Source: Streptomyces sp. MNU76 (GTDB lineage Bacteria; Actinomycetota; Actinomycetes; Streptomycetales; Streptomycetaceae). From it: 64,000 nt of DNA. The first letter of the stretch is position 1. Every line of letters starts with the position of its first letter. Below, piece after piece: positions 14,439 through 23,832 of this stretch. The position numbers and the translations under genes were made by a program. The notes below the pieces were generated by a model. It worked only from the letters and a program-made list of their open reading frames with translations. It was not told where the DNA came from and did no database searches. The stretch lies in the NCBI RefSeq assembly GCF_020982545.1, contig NZ_JAJKLK010000029.1:186001-250000 (forward strand), in the 5' to 3' direction.

Positions 14439-17057
14439 TCACGTCACGAAGAAGCCGTCGTTGGCCATGTCCGCCACGCTCAGGTCGAACGCCTTGCCGG
14501 TGGTGGCCAGGTCGTCGTCGGTATGTGCGGTACTGAGCAGGAAGCTGTGCAGCTCCGGCATGTACACCCCGTGCCGGCGCATGTAGTAGGCGAGCGCGAT
14601 GGTGGCCTTGAAGTTGCTGCCGGCCATCCGCTCCCGGTAGACGCCCGCCGATCGGTGGCTGAAGTTGAGCGAGAAGATGGACCCGCGGGCGCTGATCCGG
14701 CAGGGTATGTCGCGTTTGCGGGTGCTCTCCGCGAACTCGGTGCGCAGCCTCTGCGTCTTCGCTTCCAACTCCTCGTAGAGGTGCTGGTTGGCCCGCAGGT
14801 GGGTGAGGACAGCGGTGCCCGCCCGGCAGGTCATGGAGTTCCCGCTCAGCGTGCCGCCGGCGAACGCCTTCTGCTCGTAGTCGAGGAACGGGTCCTCGGA
14901 ACTGCGGCACATCTCGACCAGGTCGGCTCGGCCCACCACCGCGCCACAGGGCAGGCCCCCGCCGATGATCTTGCCCAGGCAGGTGAGGTCCGGTTCGATC
15001 CCGGCCAGGGTCTGGGCCCCGCCGTACGCCACCCGGAAGCCGGTGACGACCTCGTCGAAGACCAGCGGGACACCCGATTCGGTGCACAGTTTCCGCAGGG
15101 CGGCCAGGAACTCCTGGTCGAGGGTGGTCGTCGAACTCGGCATCGGTTCGACGATGACGCAGGCCATGTCATCGAGCCGCTCCCTGAGCCGTTCGAGGCC
15201 GCCGATGTCTCCGTACTGGAGCACCAGGGTGCTCCGCACGACGTCCTCGTTCGAGCCGAGGGTGCCCGCGATCGGCTCGGGCGCGTGCTTGTCCCCGGTG
15301 AAGCGGAACCACGAACTGACCATTCCCTGGTCCGAGAACCCGTGATAGTGCCCCTCGAACTTCACCACCGTCTTGCGCCTGCGGTACGCCCGGCACAGCC
15401 GGATCGCCAGCAGCACCGACTCGGTGCCGGAGTTGCACAGCAGCGCCCGTTGTGCGGAGGGGAACGCCTCGACGAGTGTCTCGGCCAGCTCGACCTCGGG
15501 CTCGTTGCCGATGCCGTTGAGCAGGCCGGCCGCGATACCCGAGCTGATCGCCTCGTTCACCACCGGGTGGGAATAGCCCAGGATGTGCGGACCGTACCCG
15601 CCGGAGAGGTCGACGTACTCGTTGCCGTCGAGGTCGCGGATCCGCCCGCCCTGCGCCTCCTTGACGAAGACAGGGTAGGTGCTGGGGAAGAAGTAGCGGT
15701 GGATATGGGTGGGCGCGACGAGCGAGCGGTTCGCACGGTCCCTCATCTCGAGGGAGCTCGGGATCTGGTTCCTGAACTGCGCGTCGAACCGCTCACGGAC
15801 CTCCTTGCTCATGTAGGGGGAGTATCGGTCCGTGAACTTGCGGGCGTTGTCCCAGATGTTGATGTCCGGGTCGAGCTGAGTGGCGAAACCCTCGCAGGAC
15901 AGGAACACGAGCTCGACCTTGGTGAAACTCGTGGTGTACCGGGCACCGTACTTCCGCAGGATGGTGCTGACGTCACGGAAGTAGCTGATCGTCGACCAGC
16001 GGTTGGAGACGGTGTCGAAGTGGTGCTCCAGCGCCGCCACGAGCTCCTTGCGGTATTCGTCCCAGCGCTCGGTGAGATTCTCCTTGCCGGTGACGAAGTG
16101 AGCGGTGAACCGCTCCACCGCGATGTCCCACTCCTTGCGGGTGCACGCGTAGTAGAAGGACGACAGGCCCCACTTCTCGTCCTCGCTGAGCTCGACGGTG
16201 ATCCCGTAGTCGAGCAGGATCAGCTCGCCCTGCTCGGAGAACAGGATGTTGCCCGGGTGCGGATCACCGTGGGACAGGCCGTGCATGTACAGCATGGTGT
16301 AGATCGTGTCCTGCAGACGCCGGGCCAGTTGTGCGGTCGGCATATGCACCCGGTGGGCCTCGTTCCCGCGGATGCCATCCATGAACTCCATGGTGAGCAT
16401 GCGGGGCGTGACGAAGTCCGGTATCACCTGCGGCACCCGCACGTAGGGGTGGCCCTGGAAGTTGCGGTACACCGTCTTCTGCCGGGCCGCCTCCTGGAGC
16501 ATGTCGGCCTGCGAGCGGAACAGCTTGGCGACCTCGGTGAAACGACGGACGCCGTCGGACTCGGCGACGGCCGGGATCATCCTCTCCGCCAGGCGGACCC
16601 CCCTGCCCATCAGCCGCAGATTCTGGTCGATGTGCTCGGGCACCCCGTCCTTCACCAGCTTCACGGCAACCTGCCGGCCGTCGAGCAGCCGGGCCCGGTG
16701 GACCTGGGCGACCGAGCCGCTGGCGACCGGTTCGGGGTCGAACTCGCGGAAGACGCTGTTCATCGGGGCGCGCAGCTCTCGCTCGACCACGGCCCGCGTG
16801 GTGGCCGCGTCCATGCGGGGAGCGTCGTCCTGGAGCGTGCGCAGGGTCTCCACCCACTCGCCGGGCACCAGGTCGGACCTGGTGGCGAGCAGTTGGCCCA
16901 TCTTCATGTAGATCGGGCCCGCCTGGACCAGACAGTCCAGCAGCCGCTCGGCTTCCTCGGCCTTGAGATCCTCGCGTGGGTTCCGCAGACGGGACGCGGA
17001 GTATCCGAGGAGATGGCCCAGCACGTTGGTGACGGGTTTCATCGGCATATTGGCCAT
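14439..17057 (-). CDS. Fusion of AarF/UbiB (ABC1) atypical kinase and class III aminotransferase
   Basis: An 872-aa fusion. Residues 1-430 are an AarF/UbiB/COQ8 kinase-like domain: KMGQ motif at 52-55, Ala-rich loop region PVASGSVAQVH (112-120), Lys133 in VAVKL, catalytic HGDPHPGN (263-270) and metal Asp in LLDYG (283-285). Residues 455-872 are a glutamate-1-semialdehyde aminomutase-like PLP enzyme: LSGGYGPHILGY, CNSGTESV, GHYHGF, FDEVVTGFR and Lys696 in LGKIIGGGLPCG. All PLP residues look intact. UbiB proteins normally end in membrane helices; here the aminotransferase takes that place. ATG 17057 is chosen because GGAGGAC precedes it and it begins 20 bases after the upstream stop. Substrates are unknown; an acyl aldehyde or ketone is plausible for the second domain. 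Confidence 0.88.
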   Translation of the reverse strand: MANMPMKPVTNVLGHLLGYSASRLRNPREDLKAEEAERLLDCLVQAGPIYMKMGQLLATRSDLVPGEWVETLRTLQDDAPRMDAATTRAVVERELRAPMNSVFREFDPEPVASGSVAQVHRARLLDGRQVAVKLVKDGVPEHIDQNLRLMGRGVRLAERMIPAVAESDGVRRFTEVAKLFRSQADMLQEAARQKTVYRNFQGHPYVRVPQVIPDFVTPRMLTMEFMDGIRGNEAHRVHMPTAQLARRLQDTIYTMLYMHGLSHGDPHPGNILFSEQGELILLDYGITVELSEDEKWGLSSFYYACTRKEWDIAVERFTAHFVTGKENLTERWDEYRKELVAALEHHFDTVSNRWSTISYFRDVSTILRKYGARYTTSFTKVELVFLSCEGFATQLDPDINIWDNARKFTDRYSPYMSKEVRERFDAQFRNQIPSSLEMRDRANRSLVAPTHIHRYFFPSTYPVFVKEAQGGRIRDLDGNEYVDLSGGYGPHILGYSHPVVNEAISSGIAAGLLNGIGNEPEVELAETLVEAFPSAQRALLCNSGTESVLLAIRLCRAYRRRKTVVKFEGHYHGFSDQGMVSSWFRFTGDKHAPEPIAGTLGSNEDVVRSTLVLQYGDIGGLERLRERLDDMACVIVEPMPSSTTTLDQEFLAALRKLCTESGVPLVFDEVVTGFRVAYGGAQTLAGIEPDLTCLGKIIGGGLPCGAVVGRADLVEMCRSSEDPFLDYEQKAFAGGTLSGNSMTCRAGTAVLTHLRANQHLYEELEAKTQRLRTEFAESTRKRDIPCRISARGSIFSLNFSHRSAGVYRERMAGSNFKATIALAYYMRRHGVYMPELHSFLLSTAHTDDDLATTGKAFDLSVADMANDGFFVT

Positions 17058-17077
17058 GGTGCTGTTCGTCCTCCAGG

Positions 17078-18121
17078 TCAGTACACGAAGGAGAAGGCGC
17101 TGAACGACATACCTGCGCTGCCGACCCATCCGACCGCGCGGTCACCGCGCTTGAGGCGTCCCTCGTTCACCGCGGTCGCGATGGCGGTCGGTACGGAGGC
17201 CGAGACGATGTTTCCGGTGTTCTGGAAGACGTGGAAGATCTTGTCGCCCAGGCCCACGCCGTCGGCCATCTCCTGCCAGAACCGCTTCGCGGAGGCGTGT
17301 GTGAACACCGCGGCTGCCTCCTCCTTGGGGGCGTCGAGCCGCTTGAAGACCTCCACGGCCTCGCTCCGGGCGGCCTCGTGCAGTTCGAAACCGAACGACG
17401 TGAAGCGGTGGACGCCGTTCCTGGCGATCTTCTCCGAGGGCCGGCTGAAGTCCGCGTAGCCGTCCATGGGGATGTTGCACAGGTCGGCGAGGTCGGGGCG
17501 GGAGGAGAATGCGAAGGACCACGGTTCGTGGTCGTCCGCCGTCAGAATGGTCGCGGAGGCGGCCTCGCCGAGGGTGTAGGCGGGGAAGCTCCAGGTGACC
17601 GCGTCGGTGTGGGGCAGCGCGAACACGCCCGGGTAGACCGGCCCGGTGGGGCGCATGTTGAACTCCGCGTTGACGAGCATCGCGGTGCGGCACGCTCCCG
17701 AGGCGAACAGGCCCTGGGCGATCTGGAGCGCTCTGGTCCAGCTCATGCACGCGTCGAGGACATCGAAGCACTGGGCACGTCGGATGCCGAGCGCCGCGGC
17801 GGCGTGGTACGACCCTCCGGGTTCGAGGAAGCCCCTGCCGATGCCGGTGTAGATGACGACGTCGATACTCTCCCGCGTCACCCCTGCCTCGTCGATCGCC
17901 TCCTCTGCGGCGCGGACGAGCAGGTCGATGGGGCGCTCCCCCTCGGCGGCCCAGAGGCGGCAGTCCGACCCGGAGTACGCGAGCCAGAAATTGATCTTCC
18001 GTAGGGCGTCTTCGATGTCACCCTCGAAGACGCCGGCACTGTGTTCGCGGACGAGGTCGAGGATGTCGTCGTTGGTGACACGGCGCGACGGCAGGGCAGC
18101 GGATACGGCGGCGATCCTCAT
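17078..18121 (-). CDS. KAS III-like ketosynthase (biosynthetic cluster)
   Basis: A 347-aa thiolase-fold protein related to FabH and to the ChlB6/CerJ-like enzymes of natural-product clusters. The Cys-His-Asn triad is visible: Cys125 in VLDACMSW, His275 in FTHASAKRFW and Asn301 in FQNTGNIVSASVP. The HQANxRI motif of true FabH is replaced by THASAKRF, and many substrate-channel residues differ, so it may condense or transfer an unusual acyl group. Start ATG 18121 overlaps the stop of the FAAL gene (ATGA), so the two are translationally coupled. Confidence 0.88.
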   Translation of the reverse strand: MRIAAVSAALPSRRVTNDDILDLVREHSAGVFEGDIEDALRKINFWLAYSGSDCRLWAAEGERPIDLLVRAAEEAIDEAGVTRESIDVVIYTGIGRGFLEPGGSYHAAAALGIRRAQCFDVLDACMSWTRALQIAQGLFASGACRTAMLVNAEFNMRPTGPVYPGVFALPHTDAVTWSFPAYTLGEAASATILTADDHEPWSFAFSSRPDLADLCNIPMDGYADFSRPSEKIARNGVHRFTSFGFELHEAARSEAVEVFKRLDAPKEEAAAVFTHASAKRFWQEMADGVGLGDKIFHVFQNTGNIVSASVPTAIATAVNEGRLKRGDRAVGWVGSAGMSFSAFSFVY

Positions 18122-20217
18122 CGGCCCGCCCCCGCGGTGAGGTCGGCGGCGGGGGTTGTCAGACGTGTCACGACGAGCGTGGCCAGCTCGTCGATCGACT
18201 CGGACTCCCACATCCACTCGGGGGGCAGGCGTAGCCCCGTCCAGTCCTCCAGGGTCTGGTGCAGTTCCAGCATGTCCACCGAGGAGAACCCATGGGCGGA
18301 CAGCGGTTCCCGGGCGTCGACGCTGCTCGTCCCTCCACCTGCTTTTCCGGCAATCCAGTGCTCGATGTGTGTACGGCAGTTCTCGTGGAGCGACTGGAGC
18401 GCGGAGGTGAAGGCCGGCTGCGCGGCCGGCCCGGGCGTCTCGGCGCCGGACCGGACCGGACCCGCGTCCACGGCACCTGCGTCCACGCCACCTGCGTCCT
18501 TGCGGGCCCTGACGACGAGCCGGCCCTCGAGGAAGTCGGCCTTGCAGCGGGTCCGCTGGATCTTGCCGCTGGTGGTCATGGGGACCGTTCCGGTCTCGGC
18601 GACCACCACCGTGGCGGCAAGGTCGTGGATGCGCCAGACGGCCTGGCGGACGGCGAGGGCCACGTCCGCGGGGGAACTCTCGTCGCGCCGGGCGCATTCG
18701 GCGACCACGACGACGCTCTCCCGGGCCCCTTCGGTGACGCCGAAGGCCGCGGTGTGACCGCGCCGGACGGCGGGGTGACTGTCCTCGACGGTCCGTTCGA
18801 TGTCCTGAGGGTAGTGGTTGACCCCGTTGACTATGACGACGTCCTTGATCCGTCCGCAGATGTAGAGCTGCCCGTCGTGGATGAACCCCAGGTCTCCCGT
18901 CCTGAGGTGGGGGTCGGAGCCCTCGTCCAGGACACGCGCCCGGAAGACGTCATCGCTCTCCTGCGGCCGGCCCCAGTAGCCGTGGGAGACGATGGGGCCG
19001 GTGACCCAGACCTCCCCGGCGTGACCGTCGGGAAGACGTTGCCGGGTTTGCGGGTGCACGATGGCGACGCGGGTGTCGGCGACGGTCGTGCCACACGAGA
19101 CGAGCGGACGCACGACCTTGTCGGCAGGCAGCTCCACCACCGGGCTCCCTGGAGTGGCGGGGCCGAAGGTGCCCCAGGTCAGCGGTTCGTCCGGCATCTT
19201 GTTCGTGACCTTCAACGTGGCCTCGGCGAGACCGTAGGAGGGACACAGGACGCCGGGTCGCAGGCCGTGTTCGGCGAACGTCCGCTGGAAGCGCTGCTGG
19301 GTGTCGAACTGCACGGGCTCCGCGCCGTTGCCGGCCGTGACCAACGAGCTCAGGTCCAGCCCCGCCCGCTGCTCCTCGGTGGTGCCCTCGACGCAGAGGT
19401 CGTAGGCGAAGTTCGGGGCACCGGTGTGCGTACCGCGGTACTGCGAGATGGCGCGCAGCCATCGGACGGGCCTGCGGACGAACGTGGCCGGGGCCATCAG
19501 TACGCAGTGGGCGCCGGCGAAGACCGGCAGCAGGATCGAACCGATCTGACCGTAGTCGTGGAAGTGAGGCAGCCACGACACCCAGCGGCTGTCGGCGTCG
19601 ACCTTCCACGACATCGCCGCCTCGGCGCACTGCGAGACCATGTTGGTGTGGTCGACGACCACACCCTTGGGGGCAGAGGTGGAACCGGAGGTGTACTGCA
19701 GGTACGCGACCGTGTCCGGGGCGACATCGTCGAAAGCCGACGCGCAGGTGACGTCGCGCGCCGGCCGGGTGACGTCGTCCGGCGACGCGTCCGTAACCAG
19801 CCAGGGCAGGTTCGCCACCCGTGTGTCCTCGCCGAACAGCGACTTCCGGCTCGCGCCCCGCTCCGTGGTGAGCACGGCAGCGGCTTGGCAGTCCCGTGCG
19901 ATCGCCTCGACCGTCGAAGCGGTGCGGTGCTGCGGTACGTACAGCGGAACGCCGATGATCCGGGCGTACAGGCAGGCGTAGAACGCGACGACGTAGTCGA
20001 GGCCCGCCGGGTGGAGCAGCAGAACACGGTCGCCGGGGGAGACGACCGACAGCAGCCGGGCGGCCAGCGCGAGGGCTCGGTCGTGCAGCTCCCCGTAGGT
20101 GAGCGTGCCCACCACGTCGAGATCACCCTCAAGAAAGGTGAACGCCGAAACATCCGGGTCGTCTTGGGCGCGCTTCTGTAGAATTCGGACGAAATCGGTT
20201 TCCAGCACGAGTTCCAC
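18118..20217 (-). CDS. Fatty acyl-AMP ligase with C-terminal acyl carrier domain
   Basis: A 699-aa FAAL. The adenylation core shows TYGELHDRALALAARL, LQYTSGSTSAPKGVVVDH, WLPHFHDYGQIG (a hallmark of FAALs), CPSYGLAEATLKVT and RTGDLGFIHDGQLYICGRIKDVVIVNG. The end carries a carrier domain, with the predicted phosphopantetheine Ser in HGFSSVDMLEL. It should activate a fatty acid with ATP and load it on its own carrier, starting the pathway. GTG 20217 follows GAGG. It heads the leftward seven-gene operon and faces fabH across about 830 bases. Confidence 0.92.
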   Translation of the reverse strand: MELVLETDFVRILQKRAQDDPDVSAFTFLEGDLDVVGTLTYGELHDRALALAARLLSVVSPGDRVLLLHPAGLDYVVAFYACLYARIIGVPLYVPQHRTASTVEAIARDCQAAAVLTTERGASRKSLFGEDTRVANLPWLVTDASPDDVTRPARDVTCASAFDDVAPDTVAYLQYTSGSTSAPKGVVVDHTNMVSQCAEAAMSWKVDADSRWVSWLPHFHDYGQIGSILLPVFAGAHCVLMAPATFVRRPVRWLRAISQYRGTHTGAPNFAYDLCVEGTTEEQRAGLDLSSLVTAGNGAEPVQFDTQQRFQRTFAEHGLRPGVLCPSYGLAEATLKVTNKMPDEPLTWGTFGPATPGSPVVELPADKVVRPLVSCGTTVADTRVAIVHPQTRQRLPDGHAGEVWVTGPIVSHGYWGRPQESDDVFRARVLDEGSDPHLRTGDLGFIHDGQLYICGRIKDVVIVNGVNHYPQDIERTVEDSHPAVRRGHTAAFGVTEGARESVVVVAECARRDESSPADVALAVRQAVWRIHDLAATVVVAETGTVPMTTSGKIQRTRCKADFLEGRLVVRARKDAGGVDAGAVDAGPVRSGAETPGPAAQPAFTSALQSLHENCRTHIEHWIAGKAGGGTSSVDAREPLSAHGFSSVDMLELHQTLEDWTGLRLPPEWMWESESIDELATLVVTRLTTPAADLTAGAGR

Positions 20218-21043
20218 GTGGTGTTACCTCATTCCGACGGTGACGAGTGGACATGCATATCGGCTGCGACCGGCTGAACGTCGCCGCATGCGACGCCCAG
20301 CCGGTGAGGCGAGAGGAAAAGCGGACCGGAGACGGAGAGCCACCCGCCGCGGCGGGTCCTTTCGCCTCCTCGCGGTGAACGCCCACATCCGGGGTCGGCT
20401 TCTTGACCAACGAGCCTGCCATCACCCGGCGCGCACGGGCAATGACAACAATGCGAAAGATCTTCGGCGTGATCTTCGTAGTCAGGGAATACACCTGCAG
20501 AGCGGGCGGCGATCCCTTGGCCACTTCGCCGATATCCTCAACTCGCCTCAGAGACGTTCCGATGCTCAATCTCCCGAGCGCGCGTATTTCCGGTACTGGG
20601 AAAAGGACGGTCGGGCGTTTTCCGATTCCTGACCTTGTTCACCCGCGCCCGCCGGTGGCAGGCTACTCGTGCCTCGGGGCCACGCCGTTTTCCGGGCCCG
20701 GCTCCATGAGGCACATTCGCCCCGGCGGCGGCCGGTTCGCGCGTCAGTGCATGCCGATCCTGATGAACAGCCTTCACGCACCGCCCGTGCATGGAAAGGA
20801 CTTGGCCACGGAATCCTGCACGACACAGAACATGACGCAGTTCCGTGTTGCTCCCCCCAGACGCATGTCCTGCCGCCAGTGCCTGAGCCGGCCGTCGAGC
20901 CGTGCCGACGAAGACCTCACCGCAGCGGCCGACGCGGCGAGGCCGGGTGGTCCGGCTCTCTGCCGCGGCGTCGCCCCTGACCACCTCCACCGGCACCGGC
21001 CACCCCGTCCCCCCGATCCTCAGGACCAGGGAGTCACACTGGT
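20218..21043. other. Divergent intergenic region of the biosynthetic cluster
   Basis: About 826 bases between the FAAL gene and fabH, divergently transcribed. Short open frames exist on both strands but none has a convincing start site, composition or recognisable family. It should contain the promoters for both arms. No cluster regulator gene is visible here or inside the cluster. Confidence 0.5.
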
Positions 21044-22051
21044 ATGACGTACCGATCCCCTCGTGCCGCGGTCCTCACCGGCCTCGGCTCCTGGCTGCCG
21101 CCCGACACAGTGACCAATGCGGACCTGGAGGCCACCCTCGACACCAGCGACGAATGGATCCGCAGCCGTACCGGCATCGCGACCCGCCGTCGGGTCTCGC
21201 CGGGTGTGTCGACGTCGGACCTCGCCGTGGAGGCCGGCCTCAAAGCCCTGAAGTCCTCCGGTTCCGGAGGGGCCGACGCCGTGGTGCTGGCCACCACTAC
21301 GCCCGACGAGTTGTGTCCCGCGACGGCGCCGGATGTCGCCTCCCGGCTGGGCCTGTCGGGCGTGGCCGCGTTCGACGTCTCCGCGGTCTGCGCGGGCTTC
21401 GTCTACGGGCTGGCCACGGCCGCCGGCCTCGTCGCCACGGGCGTCGCCGACCGGGTTCTGCTCATCGGGGCGGAGGCGTTCAGCACCCTGATAGATCCCG
21501 GCGACCGCTCCACCGCAGCCATCTTCGGCGACGGCGCCGGAGCCGTCGTACTGCGCGCCGGCGACCCCGACGAGCCCGGCGCGATCATCTCCCTCGTGCT
21601 CGGAAGCGACGGTGGCGGAAACGACCTTCTGAACGTGCCCGCGGGCGGTGCGCGGCGGCGCGTCCCGACCGAGGAGCACTCCCGGTACCTCCGGATGCAG
21701 GGGCGCGAGATCTTCCGCTTCGCCGTCCGTCACATGGCGGCCGCCTGCGCCACGGCCGCCGAGCAGGCGGGGTGGCAACTCTCCGACATCGATCGTCTGG
21801 TGGCCCACCAGGCCAACGCACGCATCAGCAACGCGCTCGGCGACGCACTGGGCGTCCCGCCCGAGGGCCGCGCCTCGAACATCGAGCACGTGGGCAACAC
21901 GGCCTCGGCCTCGGTGCCACTGCTGCTCGACGAGGACAACGCGTCCGGTGCCCTGTCCGAGGGCCAGCGGGTGATGATCACCGCGTTCGGCGGCGGACTC
22001 GCCTGGGGCGCGGCCACCCTCGTCTGGCCGTCACTCACCACCGTCGCCTGA
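21044..22051 (+). CDS. fabH: 3-oxoacyl-ACP synthase III (FabH)
   Basis: A 335-aa condensing enzyme that joins an acyl-CoA starter to malonyl-ACP. Classical residues are complete: Cys116 in AVCAGFVYGL, His255 in AHQANARI and Asn285 in HVGNTASASVP; also TSDEWIRSRTGI and GDGAGAVVL. It starts the rightward operon and is followed by a dedicated carrier and a FabF. As the core fab genes usually sit elsewhere in streptomycetes, this set is most likely dedicated to the cluster product. AGGGAG precedes the ATG. Confidence 0.92.
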   Translation: MTYRSPRAAVLTGLGSWLPPDTVTNADLEATLDTSDEWIRSRTGIATRRRVSPGVSTSDLAVEAGLKALKSSGSGGADAVVLATTTPDELCPATAPDVASRLGLSGVAAFDVSAVCAGFVYGLATAAGLVATGVADRVLLIGAEAFSTLIDPGDRSTAAIFGDGAGAVVLRAGDPDEPGAIISLVLGSDGGGNDLLNVPAGGARRRVPTEEHSRYLRMQGREIFRFAVRHMAAACATAAEQAGWQLSDIDRLVAHQANARISNALGDALGVPPEGRASNIEHVGNTASASVPLLLDEDNASGALSEGQRVMITAFGGGLAWGAATLVWPSLTTVA

Positions 22052-22157
22052 TCCGGCGGCAAGCCTCCGCCCGCGGCCGGTCGCAGGACGCCGCCCCAGG
22101 ACTTCCCGGTCGCCCGGTCCCGCCCGGATTCCCCGATGCCACCGACAAGGAGCTGAC

Positions 22158-22400
22158 ATGAACGGTTACGACACGCTCAAGAGGATCATCATCGAGGACC
22201 TGAAGGTCCCCTCCGATCTCGTGAGTCCGGGAGCCTCCCTGGAGGACGTCGAGTTCGACTCCCTCACCCTGGTGGAGCTGACCGTCATCCTGGAACGAGA
22301 CCTCGGAGTGGACATCCAGGACCAGGAGTTGCGGGACCTGGCCACCTTGTCCGACATGGGCCGCCTGGTGGAGGACCGGGTTGCCCAGGGCCAGGCATGA
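22158..22400 (+). CDS. Acyl carrier protein
   Basis: An 80-aa acidic carrier protein with the phosphopantetheine site Ser in EFDSLTLVEL and helices typical of type II carriers. AAGGAG precedes the ATG. Its stop overlaps the start of the ketosynthase (ATGA). It probably holds the chain built by the neighbouring FabH and FabF. Confidence 0.92.
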   Translation: MNGYDTLKRIIIEDLKVPSDLVSPGASLEDVEFDSLTLVELTVILERDLGVDIQDQELRDLATLSDMGRLVEDRVAQGQA

Positions 22401-23623
22401 CGATCCGCGCCGACATCGCGGTCACCGGTCTCGGGCTGGTCACTCCGGCCGGAGTCGGAGTGGAACGCAACTGGTCGGAGGTGTGCCGGGCACGCGGCAC
22501 CGCGGCGGCCCTCGATCCGGAGCTGGACGGCGTGCCGGTCTCCCTGGCGTGCCGCGTTCCGGACTTCGACGCCGAGGCACTGCTCGGTGGCCGACGGGCC
22601 CACCGCCTTGACCGCTTCGTCCAGTTCGCCCTGGTCGCGGCGCATGAGGCCCTGGCCGATTCCGGTCTGGACCCCGCCACCTGGGACGGCGCGCGGGTGG
22701 GGGTCGTGCTGGGCAACGCCGGAGCCGGCCTCCAGACCTACGAGGGGCAGCACAGGGTGATGCTCGACCAGAAGCCCCAGCGCGTGACACCCCTGCTGCT
22801 CGCCATGTATCTGCCCAACATGATGGCGGGCCAGGTGGCGATCGAGTTCGGTGCCACGGGCCCGAACCTGGTGGTGGCCACGGCGTGCGCCTCCGGGAAC
22901 ACGGCCATAGCCACCGCCTGCGACCTGCTGGCTCTCGGGCGCTGCGACGTGGTCCTCACGGGTGGCAGCGAGGCGATGGTCACCCCCCTGACGATGTCCG
23001 GATTCGCGAACATGGGGGCCCTCTCCACGCGGAACGACGCCCCGGAGAGCGCCTCCCGGCCCTTCGACGCCGACCGCGACGGCTTCGTCGCCGGGGAGGG
23101 AGCCGGACTGCTCGTCCTGGAGCGCGCCGGGGACGCCCGCGCCCGCGGCGCGCGGATCCGGGCGCGGATCGTCGGGCACGGCTCGACCGCCGACGCCCAC
23201 CACATCACCGCACCGCACCCGGACGGCCGCGGGCTGGAGCAGGCCATGCGGCTCGCGCTCGCCGACGCCGGCGCCGCCCCCGCGGACGTGTCCTATGTCA
23301 ACGCGCACGGAACGTCGACTCCGCTGAACGACCTTGCGGAGGCCAGGACACTGCGCCGGGTACTGCCCGCCGGCCCGCTCGTCAGCTCCACCAAGGGCGT
23401 CACCGGGCATCTCCTGGGGGCAGCAGGGGCGATCGAGGCCGCCTACACCGTGCTCGCCCTCGAGAACGGCCTGGTCCCGCCCACCGCCAACCTCCGCACA
23501 CGGGACCCGGAGATCGACATCGACGTCGCGGCCACTCCGATCCGCCACGACATCGAACTGGCACTGAGCAACTCCATGGGATTCGGCGGCCAGAACGCGG
23601 TCCTGGCGCTGAGCCGGGCGTGA
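22397..23623 (+). CDS. Beta-ketoacyl-ACP synthase II (FabF-like)
   Basis: A 408-aa elongating ketosynthase with the full Cys-His-His set: TACASGNTAIATA, NAHGTSTPLND and TKGVTGHLLGAAGAIEA, and the terminal NSMGFGGQNAVL. It should extend the acyl chain on the ACP encoded just upstream, with which it overlaps by four bases. No chain-length factor partner is present, so it resembles fatty-acid rather than aromatic polyketide enzymes. Ketoreductase and dehydratase genes are not in the cluster and would have to come from primary metabolism. Confidence 0.92.
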   Translation: MTIRADIAVTGLGLVTPAGVGVERNWSEVCRARGTAAALDPELDGVPVSLACRVPDFDAEALLGGRRAHRLDRFVQFALVAAHEALADSGLDPATWDGARVGVVLGNAGAGLQTYEGQHRVMLDQKPQRVTPLLLAMYLPNMMAGQVAIEFGATGPNLVVATACASGNTAIATACDLLALGRCDVVLTGGSEAMVTPLTMSGFANMGALSTRNDAPESASRPFDADRDGFVAGEGAGLLVLERAGDARARGARIRARIVGHGSTADAHHITAPHPDGRGLEQAMRLALADAGAAPADVSYVNAHGTSTPLNDLAEARTLRRVLPAGPLVSSTKGVTGHLLGAAGAIEAAYTVLALENGLVPPTANLRTRDPEIDIDVAATPIRHDIELALSNSMGFGGQNAVLALSRA

Positions 23624-23832
23624 CCGTACCCCGGGCACGGCGGCCGGAACGCGGCTCACGACGCCCCGCGCAGTCCACGCCCGCCTGTTGGTCCGTGAGG
23701 AGATCGTGTACCGCGAGGAGATCGTGCACCGCATCGCCTCGGCCAAAGGCCCCCCATCCTGCCCTCCGCCCGCTTCCCGAAGCCCTGTTCCGGCGGGGCC
23801 ACCGACGTCCCTTCACCTGCGAGGTCACTTCC

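Noticed and set aside
13413..17459. A 1348-residue plus-strand open frame opposite the aminotransferase fusion and BtaA-like genes
   Set aside because: It is the antisense of well-recognised minus-strand genes; composition is His/Val/Gln-rich and no family is seen.
20403..20860. Possible small genes in the divergent FAAL-fabH gap
   Set aside because: No ribosome binding site, family or plausible composition; treated as promoter region.
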